Shown here in pieces: positions 1 to 8,445 of a DNA stretch of 64,000 bases. The position numbers and the translations under genes are program-made. Source of the stretch: Prevotella sp. oral taxon 475. Lineage in GTDB: Bacteria; Bacteroidota; Bacteroidia; Bacteroidales; Bacteroidaceae. Numbering within the stretch: the stretch's first letter is position 1; every line of letters starts with the position of its first letter. A model generated the notes under the pieces. The model saw nothing but the letters and a program-made list of their open reading frames with translations. It did not search any database and was not told the DNA's origin. The stretch lies in NCBI RefSeq assembly GCF_018127805.1, contig NZ_CP072334.1:1776001-1840000 (forward strand). Reading direction: 5' to 3'.

Positions 1-1
1 A

Positions 2-2500
2 AAGGCCATTCTCGAGCCGTCGTTCGTGTGCGAAGCATTGGGTTTGCAGGGCCGTGTCGACCTGATGACAACCGACTTCCGCCTCCTGATCGAACAGAAA
101 TCGGGAGCCAACTACAACATTCTGCGCAACCAGCCGAACGCTTATGGCAGTTTTCAAAAAGAGGATCACTATGTGCAATTGCTGCTCTACTACGGGGTGT
201 TGCAACACAATTTTCACCTGTCTAATCGGCAGGTAGACATCCGTCTGCTTTACTCCAAATATCCTTTGCCCGGCGGACTGGTGGTGGTGAGCTATCTGCA
301 ACGGCTCTTTCACGAGGCACTGCACCTACGCAACCGCATCGTGGCGCAAGAGTTTGCCTTTGCCCGGCGAGGATTCAAACAGACTCTCCCTCTGCTTTCA
401 CCCGAGACTCTCAACGAGAAGGCTCTTGACACTCCTTTCTTTCACCGTTATCTTTACCCGCAAATCGATGTCGTGACACGCCCTCTCCATCGCCTTTCAC
501 CACTCGAGGAGGCGTATTTTTGCCGAATGATGACTTTCGTTTATCGCGAGCAGCTGCTATCAAAAGTGGGACATATAGAAGGGAAAGGGGGCTGCGGAGC
601 CGACCTTTGGAACATGCCGCTGGCCGAAAAACGGGAAACGGGCAACATCTTTACAGGGCTTCGGCTCGAGAAAATGGCTTCCAGTAGGGCCTATAACGGA
701 TTCGACTTACTTACATTTTCTATCCCCGAACAGGGCGAAGACTTTCTGCCCAACTTCCGTCGCGGCGATATGGTGTATCTTTATGCCTGTCGAGAAGGGG
801 CTGAACCGGATGTACGAGCCAGCATTCTCTTCAAAGGCGTACTGGCAGACTTGAGTACAGACCGGCTCACCGTGCATCTGAACGATGGTCTGCAAAACGC
901 CGACATCCTGCCACAAGAGAGTCTTTTCGTCGTAGAACACAGCGCAAGCGACATCGGTCACACTGCTGCTATCAAGGCTTTGCACACCTTTGCCACGGCT
1001 CCACAAGGACGCAGAGCATTGCTTCTCTCACAGCGCGAACCGCGATGGGAGGCTTCAGCCCGGCTCACACGTAGCTATCACCCGCACTACGACGAGGTGT
1101 TGCTCAAAGTGAAGCAGGCAAAAGACTATTTTCTGCTTGTAGGTCCGCCCGGAACCGGCAAGACTTCAATGGCCCTGCGCTTCATCGTAGAAGAAGAACT
1201 GGCCTCTTCTGCCACGCCATCATCCTCCGTCTTGCTGCTCTCTTACACCCATCGGGCGGTGGATGAGATGTGCGAGATGCTCTCTTCGGCAGGTATTCCC
1301 TTCATCCGAATGGGTAGCGAGTATAGCTGCGACCCACGTTTTCGTTCTTATCTTTTGGAGAATGTGGTAGAGGAAACACCACGACTGGAACACATCCGGC
1401 AACGAATCGAGCAGACACAGGTATTTGTGGCCACGACATCGACTCTGCAATCGCGGCCACATATCTTCACCTTAAAACGGTTTTCACTGGCCGTGGTAGA
1501 CGAGGCTTCGCAGATTCTTGAACCCAATATCATCGGGTTGCTCTGCGCATCGGCCCCTTTCCGCAATGCCAAGGAGGGCGAAATAGATGCCGACGGATGC
1601 GCTCGGCCTGCCATTGAGCGGTTTGTCTTGATTGGCGATTACAAACAATTGCCCGCCGTAGTGCAGCAGAACGGGGCACAGGCGGCCGTTCAGGATCCGC
1701 TGCTCGAGGCCATCGGACTGACCGACTGCCGCCTCTCGCTCTTCCAACGACTCATTCGCTGGGAGCAACAGCAGGGCCGAACCCGCTTCATAGGCACTCT
1801 TGCGCGCCAGGGCAGAATGCATCCCGAGGTGGCTGCCTTTGCTTGCGAGCGGTTTTATGCGGAAGAAGGACTGGACATTGTTCCTTGTCCGCACCAAAAA
1901 GTCACGTCGCTGGGCTATGACTTACAGGCCGAAGATGAGCTCGACCGTCTGTTGCAATCCCACCGATTGTTGTTCTTCGCTTCGCCAGACAGTAGAAAGC
2001 CTGGCCTTTCCGACAAGGCAAACCCTGCCGAAGCCTGTATCGTGGCCCATCTCCTGGCCCGCATCCGTCGCTTCTACGGAGACCGATTCGAGGCCCATCG
2101 CACCGTGGGCGTCATCGTGCCTTACCGTAATCAGATTGCAATGATTCGTCGCGAGGTGGAGCGATTGGGGCTTCCCGAACTGAATGAGGTGACCATCGAC
2201 ACGGTGGAACGCTACCAGGGTTCGCAGCGCGACGTGGTGATCTACTCCTTCACCGTGCAAAACGTTTATCAACTCGACTTCCTCACGGCTAATTGCTTTG
2301 AAGAAAACGATCGCACAATCGACCGTAAACTCAACGTCGCACTTACCCGTGCACGCACTCAAATGCTGCTCACGGGCCATGCTCCAACGCTGAGCCGCAA
2401 CTCGCTTTTTGCCCAACTCATGGCTTTTGCTCGGAAAAAGGGCGGCTATGTGGCTCACTTTCCTCTCGCTGTCGAGGCAGAATGTTCTGCCCGAACGTAA
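2..2500 (+). CDS. DNA2/Upf1-like superfamily 1 helicase with N-terminal PD-(D/E)XK nuclease part (5' end outside window)
   Basis: The reading frame is open from base 2 with no convincing start inside the window (the first possible start is a GTG at 26), so the N-terminus lies upstream. The visible start carries GRVDLM followed by LLIEQKSG, the D...ExK pattern of Cas4/RecB-type nucleases. Counting from base 26, a Walker A motif (GPPGTGKTS) lies near residue 375, a DEAS Walker B (VVDEASQI) near 490, the SF1 motif ERYQGSQRDVVIYSF near 730 and NVALTRARTQM near 770. This order is that of Dna2/Upf1-like helicases, which unwind or resect DNA or RNA using ATP. The exact substrate cannot be read from the sequence. 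The gene ends at a TAA 195 bases before pyruvate kinase. Confidence 0.85.
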   Translation, partial: KAILEPSFVCEALGLQGRVDLMTTDFRLLIEQKSGANYNILRNQPNAYGSFQKEDHYVQLLLYYGVLQHNFHLSNRQVDIRLLYSKYPLPGGLVVVSYLQRLFHEALHLRNRIVAQEFAFARRGFKQTLPLLSPETLNEKALDTPFFHRYLYPQIDVVTRPLHRLSPLEEAYFCRMMTFVYREQLLSKVGHIEGKGGCGADLWNMPLAEKRETGNIFTGLRLEKMASSRAYNGFDLLTFSIPEQGEDFLPNFRRGDMVYLYACREGAEPDVRASILFKGVLADLSTDRLTVHLNDGLQNADILPQESLFVVEHSASDIGHTAAIKALHTFATAPQGRRALLLSQREPRWEASARLTRSYHPHYDEVLLKVKQAKDYFLLVGPPGTGKTSMALRFIVEEELASSATPSSSVLLLSYTHRAVDEMCEMLSSAGIPFIRMGSEYSCDPRFRSYLLENVVEETPRLEHIRQRIEQTQVFVATTSTLQSRPHIFTLKRFSLAVVDEASQILEPNIIGLLCASAPFRNAKEGEIDADGCARPAIERFVLIGDYKQLPAVVQQNGAQAAVQDPLLEAIGLTDCRLSLFQRLIRWEQQQGRTRFIGTLARQGRMHPEVAAFACERFYAEEGLDIVPCPHQKVTSLGYDLQAEDELDRLLQSHRLLFFASPDSRKPGLSDKANPAEACIVAHLLARIRRFYGDRFEAHRTVGVIVPYRNQIAMIRREVERLGLPELNEVTIDTVERYQGSQRDVVIYSFTVQNVYQLDFLTANCFEENDRTIDRKLNVALTRARTQMLLTGHAPTLSRNSLFAQLMAFARKKGGYVAHFPLAVEAECSART

Positions 2501-2586
2501 TGACGTTGTTTCGTTCCATCCGCCATGACAACCGAAAGAAATGTAGAAATCTTTTGAAAAGCCAGGTCGGGTTCTTCTTTTTTCAC

Positions 2587-2594
2587 TACCTTTG
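2587..2594 (+). promoter_or_regulatory. -7 promoter element for pyruvate kinase
   Basis: TACCTTTG matches the Bacteroidota TAnnTTTG -7 element, 102 bp before the chosen ATG. No TTTG lies at the preferred distance of about 20 bp upstream, so only the -7 half is supported. Confidence 0.5.
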
Positions 2595-2695
2595 CAAGGG
2601 CAGAAAGGACAAACGAGGATAACAAAAACAACGGTTCGATGCCTTTCGCACAGAGAAACAAAGAGTCATTCACCCAAAGAAACCCATCGCAGGAT

Positions 2696-4153
2696 ATGAA
2701 ACAAACAAAAATTGTAGCTTCCATCAGCGACCGCAATTGCAGTCAGGAGTTTATCCGCAAACTCTTCTTCGCTGGCATGAACGTAGTGCGAATGAACACT
2801 GCACATGCCTCTGAAGAAGGCATCAAAGAAATTATCAGAAACGTGCGAGCCGTGTCGCCACACATTGCCATCATGATGGACACGAAAGGACCCGAAATAA
2901 GAACGACCAATGTGGCCGAACCCATCGAATATAAATCGGGCGACATCGTGAAGATCTTCGGTAGACCCGATGTCGACACCACCCACGACATGCTCAACGT
3001 ATCGTATATCGACATCGCCAACGACGTAAAAGTGGGCGACGACATCCTCTTCGACGACGGAGAACTCGACATGAAGGTGCTCGAAGTAGACGGCCCCATG
3101 CTCGTGACACAAGTGCAGAACGACGGTCGGCTCGGTGCACACAAAAGCGTCAACGTGCCCGGAGAACACATCGATCTGCCCGCCATCACCGAGAAAGATC
3201 ATCGCAACATCGTGCTGGCTATTGAGGAAGACATCGACTTTATCGCTCATTCTTTCGTTCGTTCGGCCGAAGACGTGAGAGCCGTACAAAAGATTCTCGA
3301 CCAACATGGAAGCGACATCAAAATCATTTCCAAAATCGAAAACCAAGAGGGCGTTGACAATATCGATGAGATTATCGATGCTTCCTACGGTATTATGATT
3401 GCCCGCGGCGACTTAGGCATCGAAGTTCCCATCGAGCGCATCCCTGGTTTGCAGCGCGAGATGATTCACAAATGCATCCTCAAAAAGAAACCCGTCATCG
3501 TGGCTACGCAGATGCTTCACACCATGATCAACAATCCACGACCCACCCGAGCCGAAGTGACCGACATCGCCAATGCCATCTACTACCGCACCGACGCTCT
3601 CATGCTCAGCGGCGAAACGGCATCGGGCAAATATCCCGTTGAAGCCGTCAAGACGATGGCCGCTATCGCCGAACAGGCCGAAAAAGACCGACTGAGACTC
3701 AAAGGTCTGCAGATCTCGCTCGCAGACGAATGCAGCCAAAAGGAGTTTTTGGCCTACTCGGCCATCGAATCGACCCGCAAACTCGGTGTCGCCGGTATCA
3801 TCACCGACAGCGAAACCGGCGAAACGGCTCGCATTCTGGCCTCCTTCCGCGGAGCAACGCCTGTGCTGGCGATCTGCTATAAAGAAAAAACGCAACGCTG
3901 GCTCAACCTCAGTTATGGCGTCATTCCTATCTATCAAAAAGAGCATGTCTCGCCACACTATCTCTTCACAGCCGCACTACGCATGTTGCGACAGAAGAAC
4001 TACATCCACCTCGACGACAAAATCGCTTACCTCAGCGGTAGCTTCGGTGAAGGCGGCGGCACCACTTTCATCGAAATCAATAAGGTAGAGAAAGCTTTGG
4101 CCAGCGATAGCAACTACCAGTTCCACCTGCCCGATCACACGAAGATAAGCTAA
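2696..4153 (+). CDS. pyk: Pyruvate kinase
   Basis: Converts phosphoenolpyruvate and ADP to pyruvate and ATP, the last step of glycolysis, in the cytosol. Family motifs are clear: KIVASISD and MNTAHAS at the N-terminus, MDTKGPEIRT, KIENQEGVDNIDEI with the catalytic Lys/Glu region, MIARGDLGIEVP, and the signature segment RPTRAEVTDIANAIYYRTDALMLSGETASGKYP (split here as RPTRAEVTDIAN and MLSGETASGKYP). The C-terminal allosteric domain is complete. The length of 485 aa is normal. An in-frame ATG at 2639 would add 19 residues (MPFAQRNKES...) that do not resemble the family, so the ATG at 2696 is preferred. It is followed by a strong terminator and appears to be a single-gene unit. Confidence 0.95.
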   Translation: MKQTKIVASISDRNCSQEFIRKLFFAGMNVVRMNTAHASEEGIKEIIRNVRAVSPHIAIMMDTKGPEIRTTNVAEPIEYKSGDIVKIFGRPDVDTTHDMLNVSYIDIANDVKVGDDILFDDGELDMKVLEVDGPMLVTQVQNDGRLGAHKSVNVPGEHIDLPAITEKDHRNIVLAIEEDIDFIAHSFVRSAEDVRAVQKILDQHGSDIKIISKIENQEGVDNIDEIIDASYGIMIARGDLGIEVPIERIPGLQREMIHKCILKKKPVIVATQMLHTMINNPRPTRAEVTDIANAIYYRTDALMLSGETASGKYPVEAVKTMAAIAEQAEKDRLRLKGLQISLADECSQKEFLAYSAIESTRKLGVAGIITDSETGETARILASFRGATPVLAICYKEKTQRWLNLSYGVIPIYQKEHVSPHYLFTAALRMLRQKNYIHLDDKIAYLSGSFGEGGGTTFIEINKVEKALASDSNYQFHLPDHTKIS

Positions 4154-4268
4154 TGGAGTGGACGAGGTCTCATCTTCCTACGTGGAAAGGATGGGGTCCT
4201 GTTGACAGACAAGGCCTAAGTTCTTGATTTGGGGTGGAGACCTATTCATCAATGATTGATCGCAGCAC

Positions 4269-4304
4269 AAAGGTGTATCAGAATTTCTGATACACCTTTT
4301 TTCT
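4269..4304 (+). terminator. Rho-independent terminator after pyk
   Basis: AAAGGTGTATCAGAA pairs perfectly with TTCTGATACACCTTT (15-bp stem) and is followed by TTTTTTCTTTT. It lies 116 bases after the pyk stop. Confidence 0.85.
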
Positions 4305-4342
4305 TTTATAGGATTGTTCGCTCCATCTTCATTCCTTCCTCA

Positions 4343-4581
4343 AACTGCGGCATTTTGTGTATAAAAATCTTTTTTGATACCGAAATGGCGGCCTTTTGTG
4401 GATGAAAAACTTTTTTGATGCCGAAATGGCGGCCTTTTGTGCATGAAAATCTTTTTTGATACCGAAATGGCGGCCTTTTGTGCACAAAAATCTTTTTTGG
4501 TACTGAAATGGCGGCCTTTTGTGCACAAAAATCTTTTTTGGTACTGAAATGGCGGCCTTTTGTGCACGAAAATCTTTTTGG
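4343..4581. repeat. 41-bp tandem repeat array 1 (about 6 copies)
   Basis: The word TTTTGTG recurs at 4353, 4394, 4435, 4476, 4517 and 4558, exactly 41 bp apart. The unit has one half around TGCATGAAAATCTTTTTTGAT and another around CCGAAATGGCGGCCTTTTG. Because 41 is not a multiple of three, apparent ORFs through it on the minus strand cycle through frames and are not genes. The first half closely resembles half of the array at 22231-22655. No gene or cas gene adjoins it. Confidence 0.9.
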
Positions 4582-4755
4582 GATCTCAAACTCTTAAGAT
4601 TTGCCTATTCCATATCAATTGCATGAGGGAAAGGAAAGAAATGTAAAAAGAAAAAAGAAGATGCACCACAAAGAATGATCATACACCCCTGTGACGTTCA
4701 TTCTCCAACAGAAAAACATTTGTCTTCACTCCTCCCACTCCTTTAACTCCTTTAA

Positions 4756-4856
4756 CTCCTTCCCTTCTCTCCTTCCCTTCTCTCCTTCCCTTCTCTCCTT
4801 CCCTTCTCTCCTTCCCTTCTCTCCTTCCCTTCTCTCCTTCCCTCTTCCTTTTCCCC
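4756..4856. repeat. 101-nt homopyrimidine tract with 13-bp tandem repeats
   Basis: Every base from 4756 to 4856 is C or T on the plus strand. Inside it TCCCTTCTCTCCT is repeated with a 13-bp period starting at 4761, 4774, 4787, 4800, 4813, 4826 and 4839. Such mirror-rich purine/pyrimidine tracts can form triplex DNA and are prone to slippage. It ends 43 bp before the -7 element of the next gene. Confidence 0.9.
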
Positions 4857-4899
4857 ATACTTTCTAAGGGAAAAGGAGGAGGAAATCAAAGAAAAACGC

Positions 4900-4907
4900 T
4901 ATTTTTG
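4900..4907 (+). promoter_or_regulatory. -7 promoter element for the secreted protein at 4936
   Basis: TATTTTTG fits TAnnTTTG and lies 28 bp before the ATG. A -33 element is not clear; the homopyrimidine tract occupies the DNA just upstream. Confidence 0.5.
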
Positions 4908-4935
4908 CGATTGTAAAACCAAAGAAAAAGAATCC

Positions 4936-6558
4936 ATGAAACAGATTACCTATCTTCTGCTCCTGACTGTGAGTTTCGTTCACCTCTTCACAGCCAACGC
5001 CGAGACCCTCGACCTCAACGCACGTCTGAAAAAGAAAGGTTACCGCCGAGGAGCCAGCGTGACCATCCTCAATCAAAAAGGCTACAGTCTGAGATTCAGT
5101 TCCGGCGAAGGCAAACGGGTGCCTTCCTATTACAACGCCGTGCGCCTGTATTGGGGCAACACGCTCGAGGTGGAGGCCGAACGACCGATCAAAAGGCTCT
5201 CGTTCATCTTCCAAACAGGCGGAAAAGCTCTTGCCCCCACGGCCGAATTCTTTCAAGCCAAGCCAGGAACATTGGATGCGAACAAGGGTCTATGGACAGG
5301 ACAGAGCAACCGTTTGCTGTTTTCCTTTCTGCCACCCACCGGTAGGTATTTCTCACTCGTAAGCCTTGACATCGAATATGCTGAACCCGGTAGCGGCGAC
5401 GAACCTGGAAAACCCAACGAACGACAGACCGTGAACACCATCGCCCGCCTGCAAGCATTGCTCTCAGGCACGTCCGTCTGCCTGCAACTCTCCCGTGCCA
5501 CTGTGCTTTTCCGGCACAACGACGAAACGTTCGTGCAAGACGACACCGGGGCCTTCTGTCTCCAACTCCCCACATCGGTTGATCTGACCCGCGAAGACCT
5601 CATCGCCGGAGACGTTTGCGGAACCATCGCCAATAGGCAAGGCATGCTCTGCCTGACCGAAGTGACCGATGCAACACTCCGTCGCATCGGTACGCAGACG
5701 CTGATTCCTCTACCTGTCCCGGCCACCGATCTGCAAGCGCATCCCTGCGAATGGGTAAGCACGACCTTCACCCAGGGCGACGGCTCTCTGCAGATGGTAG
5801 ACCGCTTTGCCGTGGGCACATCGGTCTACGATGGAGCCCGACTCGAAGTCTGCGCACTCGTCATTCCTCACAACGCCCATCTCCAGCTCTGCCCCATTGC
5901 CAAGAGCGACGTCACCCTCTGCTTCTACGACGACCAGAAGAACATCTACGGTTCGGCCTCGCAGGTGAACGTCAACATCCATCGCACCCTGAAAGCCAAC
6001 GCTCCCAACACACTCTGTCTGCCCGTGTCGCTTTCGGCCCAGGAGACGGAGCGCATCTTCGGTCTCGGAACGAAAGTGGCTACCTACGCCGGAGCCGACG
6101 AGACGGGCATTCGGTTCATCACCACGGCAAGCAGTACGATACAAGCCGGTCGGCCTTATCTGGTGATCCCCCACAACGACGTTCGTCTCATCAGCACCAA
6201 CGCAACGAATCTTTCTCCCATCGACGGCTCCACAACCGAAACAACTTTCATCGGAGTGCTGCAACCCGTCACTCCATCCGCCAACAGTCTCTACCTGGGC
6301 TCCGATGGTCGACTGCGCCTCTTCCCCGGCAACAAGTCCATCCGAGCCTTCAGGGCCTACTTCACACTGCCCGCCCAATTCTCGGGTCGGCCTCTCCTCA
6401 TCGACGGCATCCCCACCTCCGTCGCACCATCGCCTCTCCTCGACGGCAAAACGCAGGAAACGCCCATCTACGATCTCTCCGGCCACAAGCTGCCGCGGCA
6501 TATGCCTCTACCCAAGGGTTATTACATTGTAGAGGGCAGAAAAGTTCTGATCCAATAA
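4936..6558 (+). CDS. Secreted protein with OB-fold-like middle region and Prevotella-type C-terminal tail
   Basis: 540 aa. The N-terminus MKQITYLLLLTVSFVHLF...ANA is a Sec signal peptide, cleaved probably after ANA near residue 22. The middle (about residues 165-300; NTIARLQALLSGTSVCLQL, then FVQDDTGAFCLQL) resembles the OB-fold-like modules found in secreted Bacteroidota proteins ('...YVQDxTG...'). The last 30 residues (IYDLSGHKL...PKGYYIVEGRKVLIQ) match the short conserved tail seen on many exported Prevotella proteins, which resembles type IX secretion C-terminal domains. It is therefore probably exported to the surface or secreted. No catalytic motif is recognised and the function is unknown. 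A long bidirectional hairpin follows. Confidence 0.8.
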   Translation: MKQITYLLLLTVSFVHLFTANAETLDLNARLKKKGYRRGASVTILNQKGYSLRFSSGEGKRVPSYYNAVRLYWGNTLEVEAERPIKRLSFIFQTGGKALAPTAEFFQAKPGTLDANKGLWTGQSNRLLFSFLPPTGRYFSLVSLDIEYAEPGSGDEPGKPNERQTVNTIARLQALLSGTSVCLQLSRATVLFRHNDETFVQDDTGAFCLQLPTSVDLTREDLIAGDVCGTIANRQGMLCLTEVTDATLRRIGTQTLIPLPVPATDLQAHPCEWVSTTFTQGDGSLQMVDRFAVGTSVYDGARLEVCALVIPHNAHLQLCPIAKSDVTLCFYDDQKNIYGSASQVNVNIHRTLKANAPNTLCLPVSLSAQETERIFGLGTKVATYAGADETGIRFITTASSTIQAGRPYLVIPHNDVRLISTNATNLSPIDGSTTETTFIGVLQPVTPSANSLYLGSDGRLRLFPGNKSIRAFRAYFTLPAQFSGRPLLIDGIPTSVAPSPLLDGKTQETPIYDLSGHKLPRHMPLPKGYYIVEGRKVLIQ

Positions 6559-6565
6559 GTTTTTA

Positions 6566-6624
6566 CCCCCGGTAGATGGTTAGAACCGGCAAAGGAATCA
6601 ACTCCCCCGGTAGATTGTCTGAAC
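6566..6624. repeat. Short direct repeat in the intergenic region
   Basis: CCCCCGGTAGAT occurs at 6566 and again at 6604, each followed by a similar GTYWGAAC stretch. The two copies are 38 bp apart. The role is unknown; it could be a duplicated binding site or a remnant. Confidence 0.5.
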
Positions 6625-6661
6625 GCGCACCCCATTGAACTTTCCCCCTGGGAGAAACGAC

Positions 6662-6708
6662 AAGAGAAGAGCGCAGCCCCCAACAATGGAGTGCTGCGCT
6701 CTTCTCTT
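6662..6708. terminator. Bidirectional terminator between convergent genes
   Basis: AAGAGAAGAGCGCAGC (6662-6677) pairs perfectly with GCTGCGCTCTTCTCTT (6693-6708), giving a 16-bp stem and a 15-nt loop. It lies between the 3' ends of the secreted protein gene (plus) and the nucleotidyltransferase gene (minus), so it can serve both. Confidence 0.8.
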
Positions 6709-6758
6709 ATCGTTGTTCGCCGGAAGAAAACCTTTAACAGGAATCCGGCACGCTGAAC

Positions 6759-7670
6759 TTAAAACAGTTTTTCAGGATAAACGCCCTCTCGAATCAAGCT
6801 TTGTATCCTTGCCACGGTGCCCTCGCGGTCGGCCGAGTAGGTCACACCAAACCACTTACTCGTCGTGTCGAGTACCTGCACCGTTGCCGTTCCCTCGTTC
6901 ACCAGATGGTTCACCATGAGCGGAATGAAGAACTCGGCCTTGGGATGAGCCAGGTTTTTCGGGTCGGAGAGGAACGTCCGAAAACCTTCTTCGCTATATT
7001 CGAAGTAGTCGGGTGTAAAACCCCACATATTCATCGACACCGGCGTATTGTCGTCGATAGCCACCCATGCTCCCTGCTCGTCTTTGTAGCTCACAGCCCC
7101 GTTCACCCGCATGATTTCGGTACGCTCGACAACGGTGGTGAGATGCCCATCGGCATCGGCCGAACAAACGCCACGTGCCACGGTGCCATTCTCGCTCAAC
7201 GTGTTGCCCACGCGGAAGCCCACCATCGCATACCGATTCCGAGATCCCTCGGGAAGCTGAGCGAGAAATCTGCCCATCACCATAAACGAGTCGCGGTTGT
7301 AGAAGTCGTCGCAGTTGATCACGCAGAACGGTTCCTTCACCACGTCTTTGGCCATGAGCACGGCGTGGTTCGTACCCCAGGGCTTTTCTCTGCCTTCAGG
7401 CACCTCGAACCCGGCGGGCAGAGCGTCGATGCTTTGAAACACAAGTTCGGCGGGGATGTGCCCCTCATACTTCGAGAGAATTCTCTCGCGGAAGTCTTGC
7501 TCGAAATCTTTACGGATGACGAAAACGATTTTGCCGAATCCCGCCTTGATGGCATCGTAGATGGAATAGTCCATAATGGTTTCGCCGTTGGGACCGAGCC
7601 CGTCGAGCTGCTTCAATCCGCCGTAGCGACTTCCCATGCCGGCGGCGAGCAATAACAATGTTGGTTTCAT
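6759..7670 (-). CDS. Sugar-phosphate nucleotidyltransferase family protein
   Basis: 303 aa, cytosolic. The N-terminus MKPTLLLLAAGMGSRYGGLK holds the LxAGxGxR...K nucleotide-binding signature of the NTP_transferase family, which joins a nucleoside triphosphate to a sugar 1-phosphate (such as glucose 1-phosphate uridylyltransferase). KQLDGLGPNGETIMDYSIYDA and VINCDDFYNRDSF (metal-binding Asp region) also fit. The family in Bacteroidota often carries no confirmed substrate, so the sugar is not assigned. It is a single gene on the minus strand with its own -7 element upstream, TACATTTG at 7699-7706 (complement). Confidence 0.85.
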   Translation of the reverse strand: MKPTLLLLAAGMGSRYGGLKQLDGLGPNGETIMDYSIYDAIKAGFGKIVFVIRKDFEQDFRERILSKYEGHIPAELVFQSIDALPAGFEVPEGREKPWGTNHAVLMAKDVVKEPFCVINCDDFYNRDSFMVMGRFLAQLPEGSRNRYAMVGFRVGNTLSENGTVARGVCSADADGHLTTVVERTEIMRVNGAVSYKDEQGAWVAIDDNTPVSMNMWGFTPDYFEYSEEGFRTFLSDPKNLAHPKAEFFIPLMVNHLVNEGTATVQVLDTTSKWFGVTYSADREGTVARIQSLIREGVYPEKLF

Positions 7671-7698
7671 TCTTTTCTTCTATTTAAGATTGTACTTG

Positions 7699-7706
7699 CA
7701 AATGTA
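7699..7706 (-). promoter_or_regulatory. -7 promoter element for the nucleotidyltransferase
   Basis: The complement reads TACATTTG, matching TAnnTTTG, 29 bp before the ATG at 7670. No well-placed -33 element is seen. Confidence 0.5.
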
Positions 7707-7788
7707 ATAAAAAAAAGTGAGAGGGGAAAAGGCAACCTCGAATTGCCCCCTCTTGCGCAGTCTCGCATCTACATTCTCCAACGCGATA

Positions 7789-7820
7789 TTTGCCCATTTC
7801 GAAAGATTGTATTACCTTTG
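7789..7820 (+). promoter_or_regulatory. Promoter of fimbrillin module A
   Basis: TTTG at 7789-7792, then exactly 20 bp, then TACCTTTG at 7813-7820. This matches the Bacteroidota housekeeping promoter. It is the only good promoter found before the ATG at 8224, which implies a 5' leader of about 400 nt. The same arrangement, with the same 20-bp spacer, lies at 12603-12634 in front of module B. Confidence 0.75.
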
Positions 7821-7826
7821 CCACCG

Positions 7827-8223
7827 CTTTCTTGATGGAAGCACAGATGCCTCCAAAGAAAGGATTGATCTTCAGAACAGAAGAAACAAAAGGAAACGAT
7901 GTAGCGTATGTGTATATATAATAAAGGTGTAATGGCAGGGCAGAAAGGTACCAACTTTTCTGCATCTTTTAACGCCTTTCCTTTGGTAGTCTGCGAGAAA
8001 ATGGCTATCTTACATACACAATATGCGCACCTATTGGTAGCGTAATACTTTTTCACTTTTTCCTACGCGCGCGAAACGCAGCGAAACTATTGCCTGCAAA
8101 GGGATTCTCAGCAAATCTCTTTGCAGGCTTTTTCGTGTGTTTTCCGGCGAGAGTGAAAAAGAGATCTCGGCAGAAAAGAAGAGAGAAAAAATAACCATTT
8201 ATCACTTATAAAATTAACAGGAT
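7827..8223 (+). promoter_or_regulatory. Long conserved 5' leader of module A
   Basis: About 400 nt lie between the promoter and the first ORF. The stretch 7910-8080 is closely similar to 12725-12945 in module B (shared words include ACTTTTCTGCATCTTTTAAC, CCTATTGGTAG and TTTTTCACTTTTTCCTACGC). The last 40 nt before the ATG are also similar (AATAAC...TCACTTATAAAA). No conserved ORF runs through it. It includes a terminator-like hairpin at 8092-8133, so it may act as an attenuator or yield a small RNA of about 300 nt. Confidence 0.6.
8092..8133 (+). terminator. Terminator-like hairpin inside leader A
   Basis: GCCTGCAAAG (8092-8101) pairs with CTTTGCAGGC (8119-8128); the stem extends inward through GATT/AATC past one mismatch. 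Five T residues follow at once. It stands 90 bp before the first ATG, between the promoter and the genes, where a terminator would be expected only for attenuation or for a separate small RNA. Confidence 0.65.
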
Positions 8224-8427
8224 ATGAAAAAGAATCAATTAGAGAGGCGGGCATACACTTGTCCCGCTATCAGCATCTACGGATTGCCTATGGAAGGCCT
8301 CTTGCAGTCGGCCACAGGGCAGCACAAGAATGCCGGTTCGGGCGGAAGCTCGGGCGACGCCAAGGAAGACTTCTTTTGGGATGAAGAAGAGGAAGGAGAA
8401 AAAGAAGAATTGGAATTCATGTATTAA
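8224..8427 (+). CDS. Small acidic protein preceding a fimbrillin-like gene (module A)
   Basis: 67 aa, no signal peptide and no membrane segment. The core LLQSATGQHKNAGSGG, SSGDAKEDFFWDEEEE is nearly the same as in the 66-aa protein at 13054: both have LL-x-SG/TGQHK-x-A-xx-GGS-x-GDAK-xx-FF-x-D followed by a strongly acidic tail (EEEEGEKEELE). Small proteins of this kind occur before surface lipoprotein genes in Prevotella relatives; I know of no assigned function. It is 18 bp before the lipoprotein gene, so the two are almost certainly co-transcribed. Conservation between the copies argues that it is a real gene. A Gly-Gly leader type of peptide is a weak alternative. Confidence 0.75.
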   Translation: MKKNQLERRAYTCPAISIYGLPMEGLLQSATGQHKNAGSGGSSGDAKEDFFWDEEEEGEKEELEFMY

Positions 8428-8445
8428 AAAAGAAAGGAAAAAACA

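Noticed and set aside
4329..4589. ORFs of 75 and 86 codons on the minus strand with repeats (KRPPF, KGRHF)
   Set aside because: They are translations of the 41-bp tandem array, whose period is not a multiple of three; no start signal or homology.
6635..6919. 94-codon plus-strand ORF between convergent genes
   Set aside because: It runs through the bidirectional terminator and then antisense to the nucleotidyltransferase gene.
7810..8047. Invertible promoter flanked by GTATTAC/GTAATAC
   Set aside because: The arms are only 7 bp and in module B they match in 6 of 7; no adjacent invertase gene. Too weak to claim.
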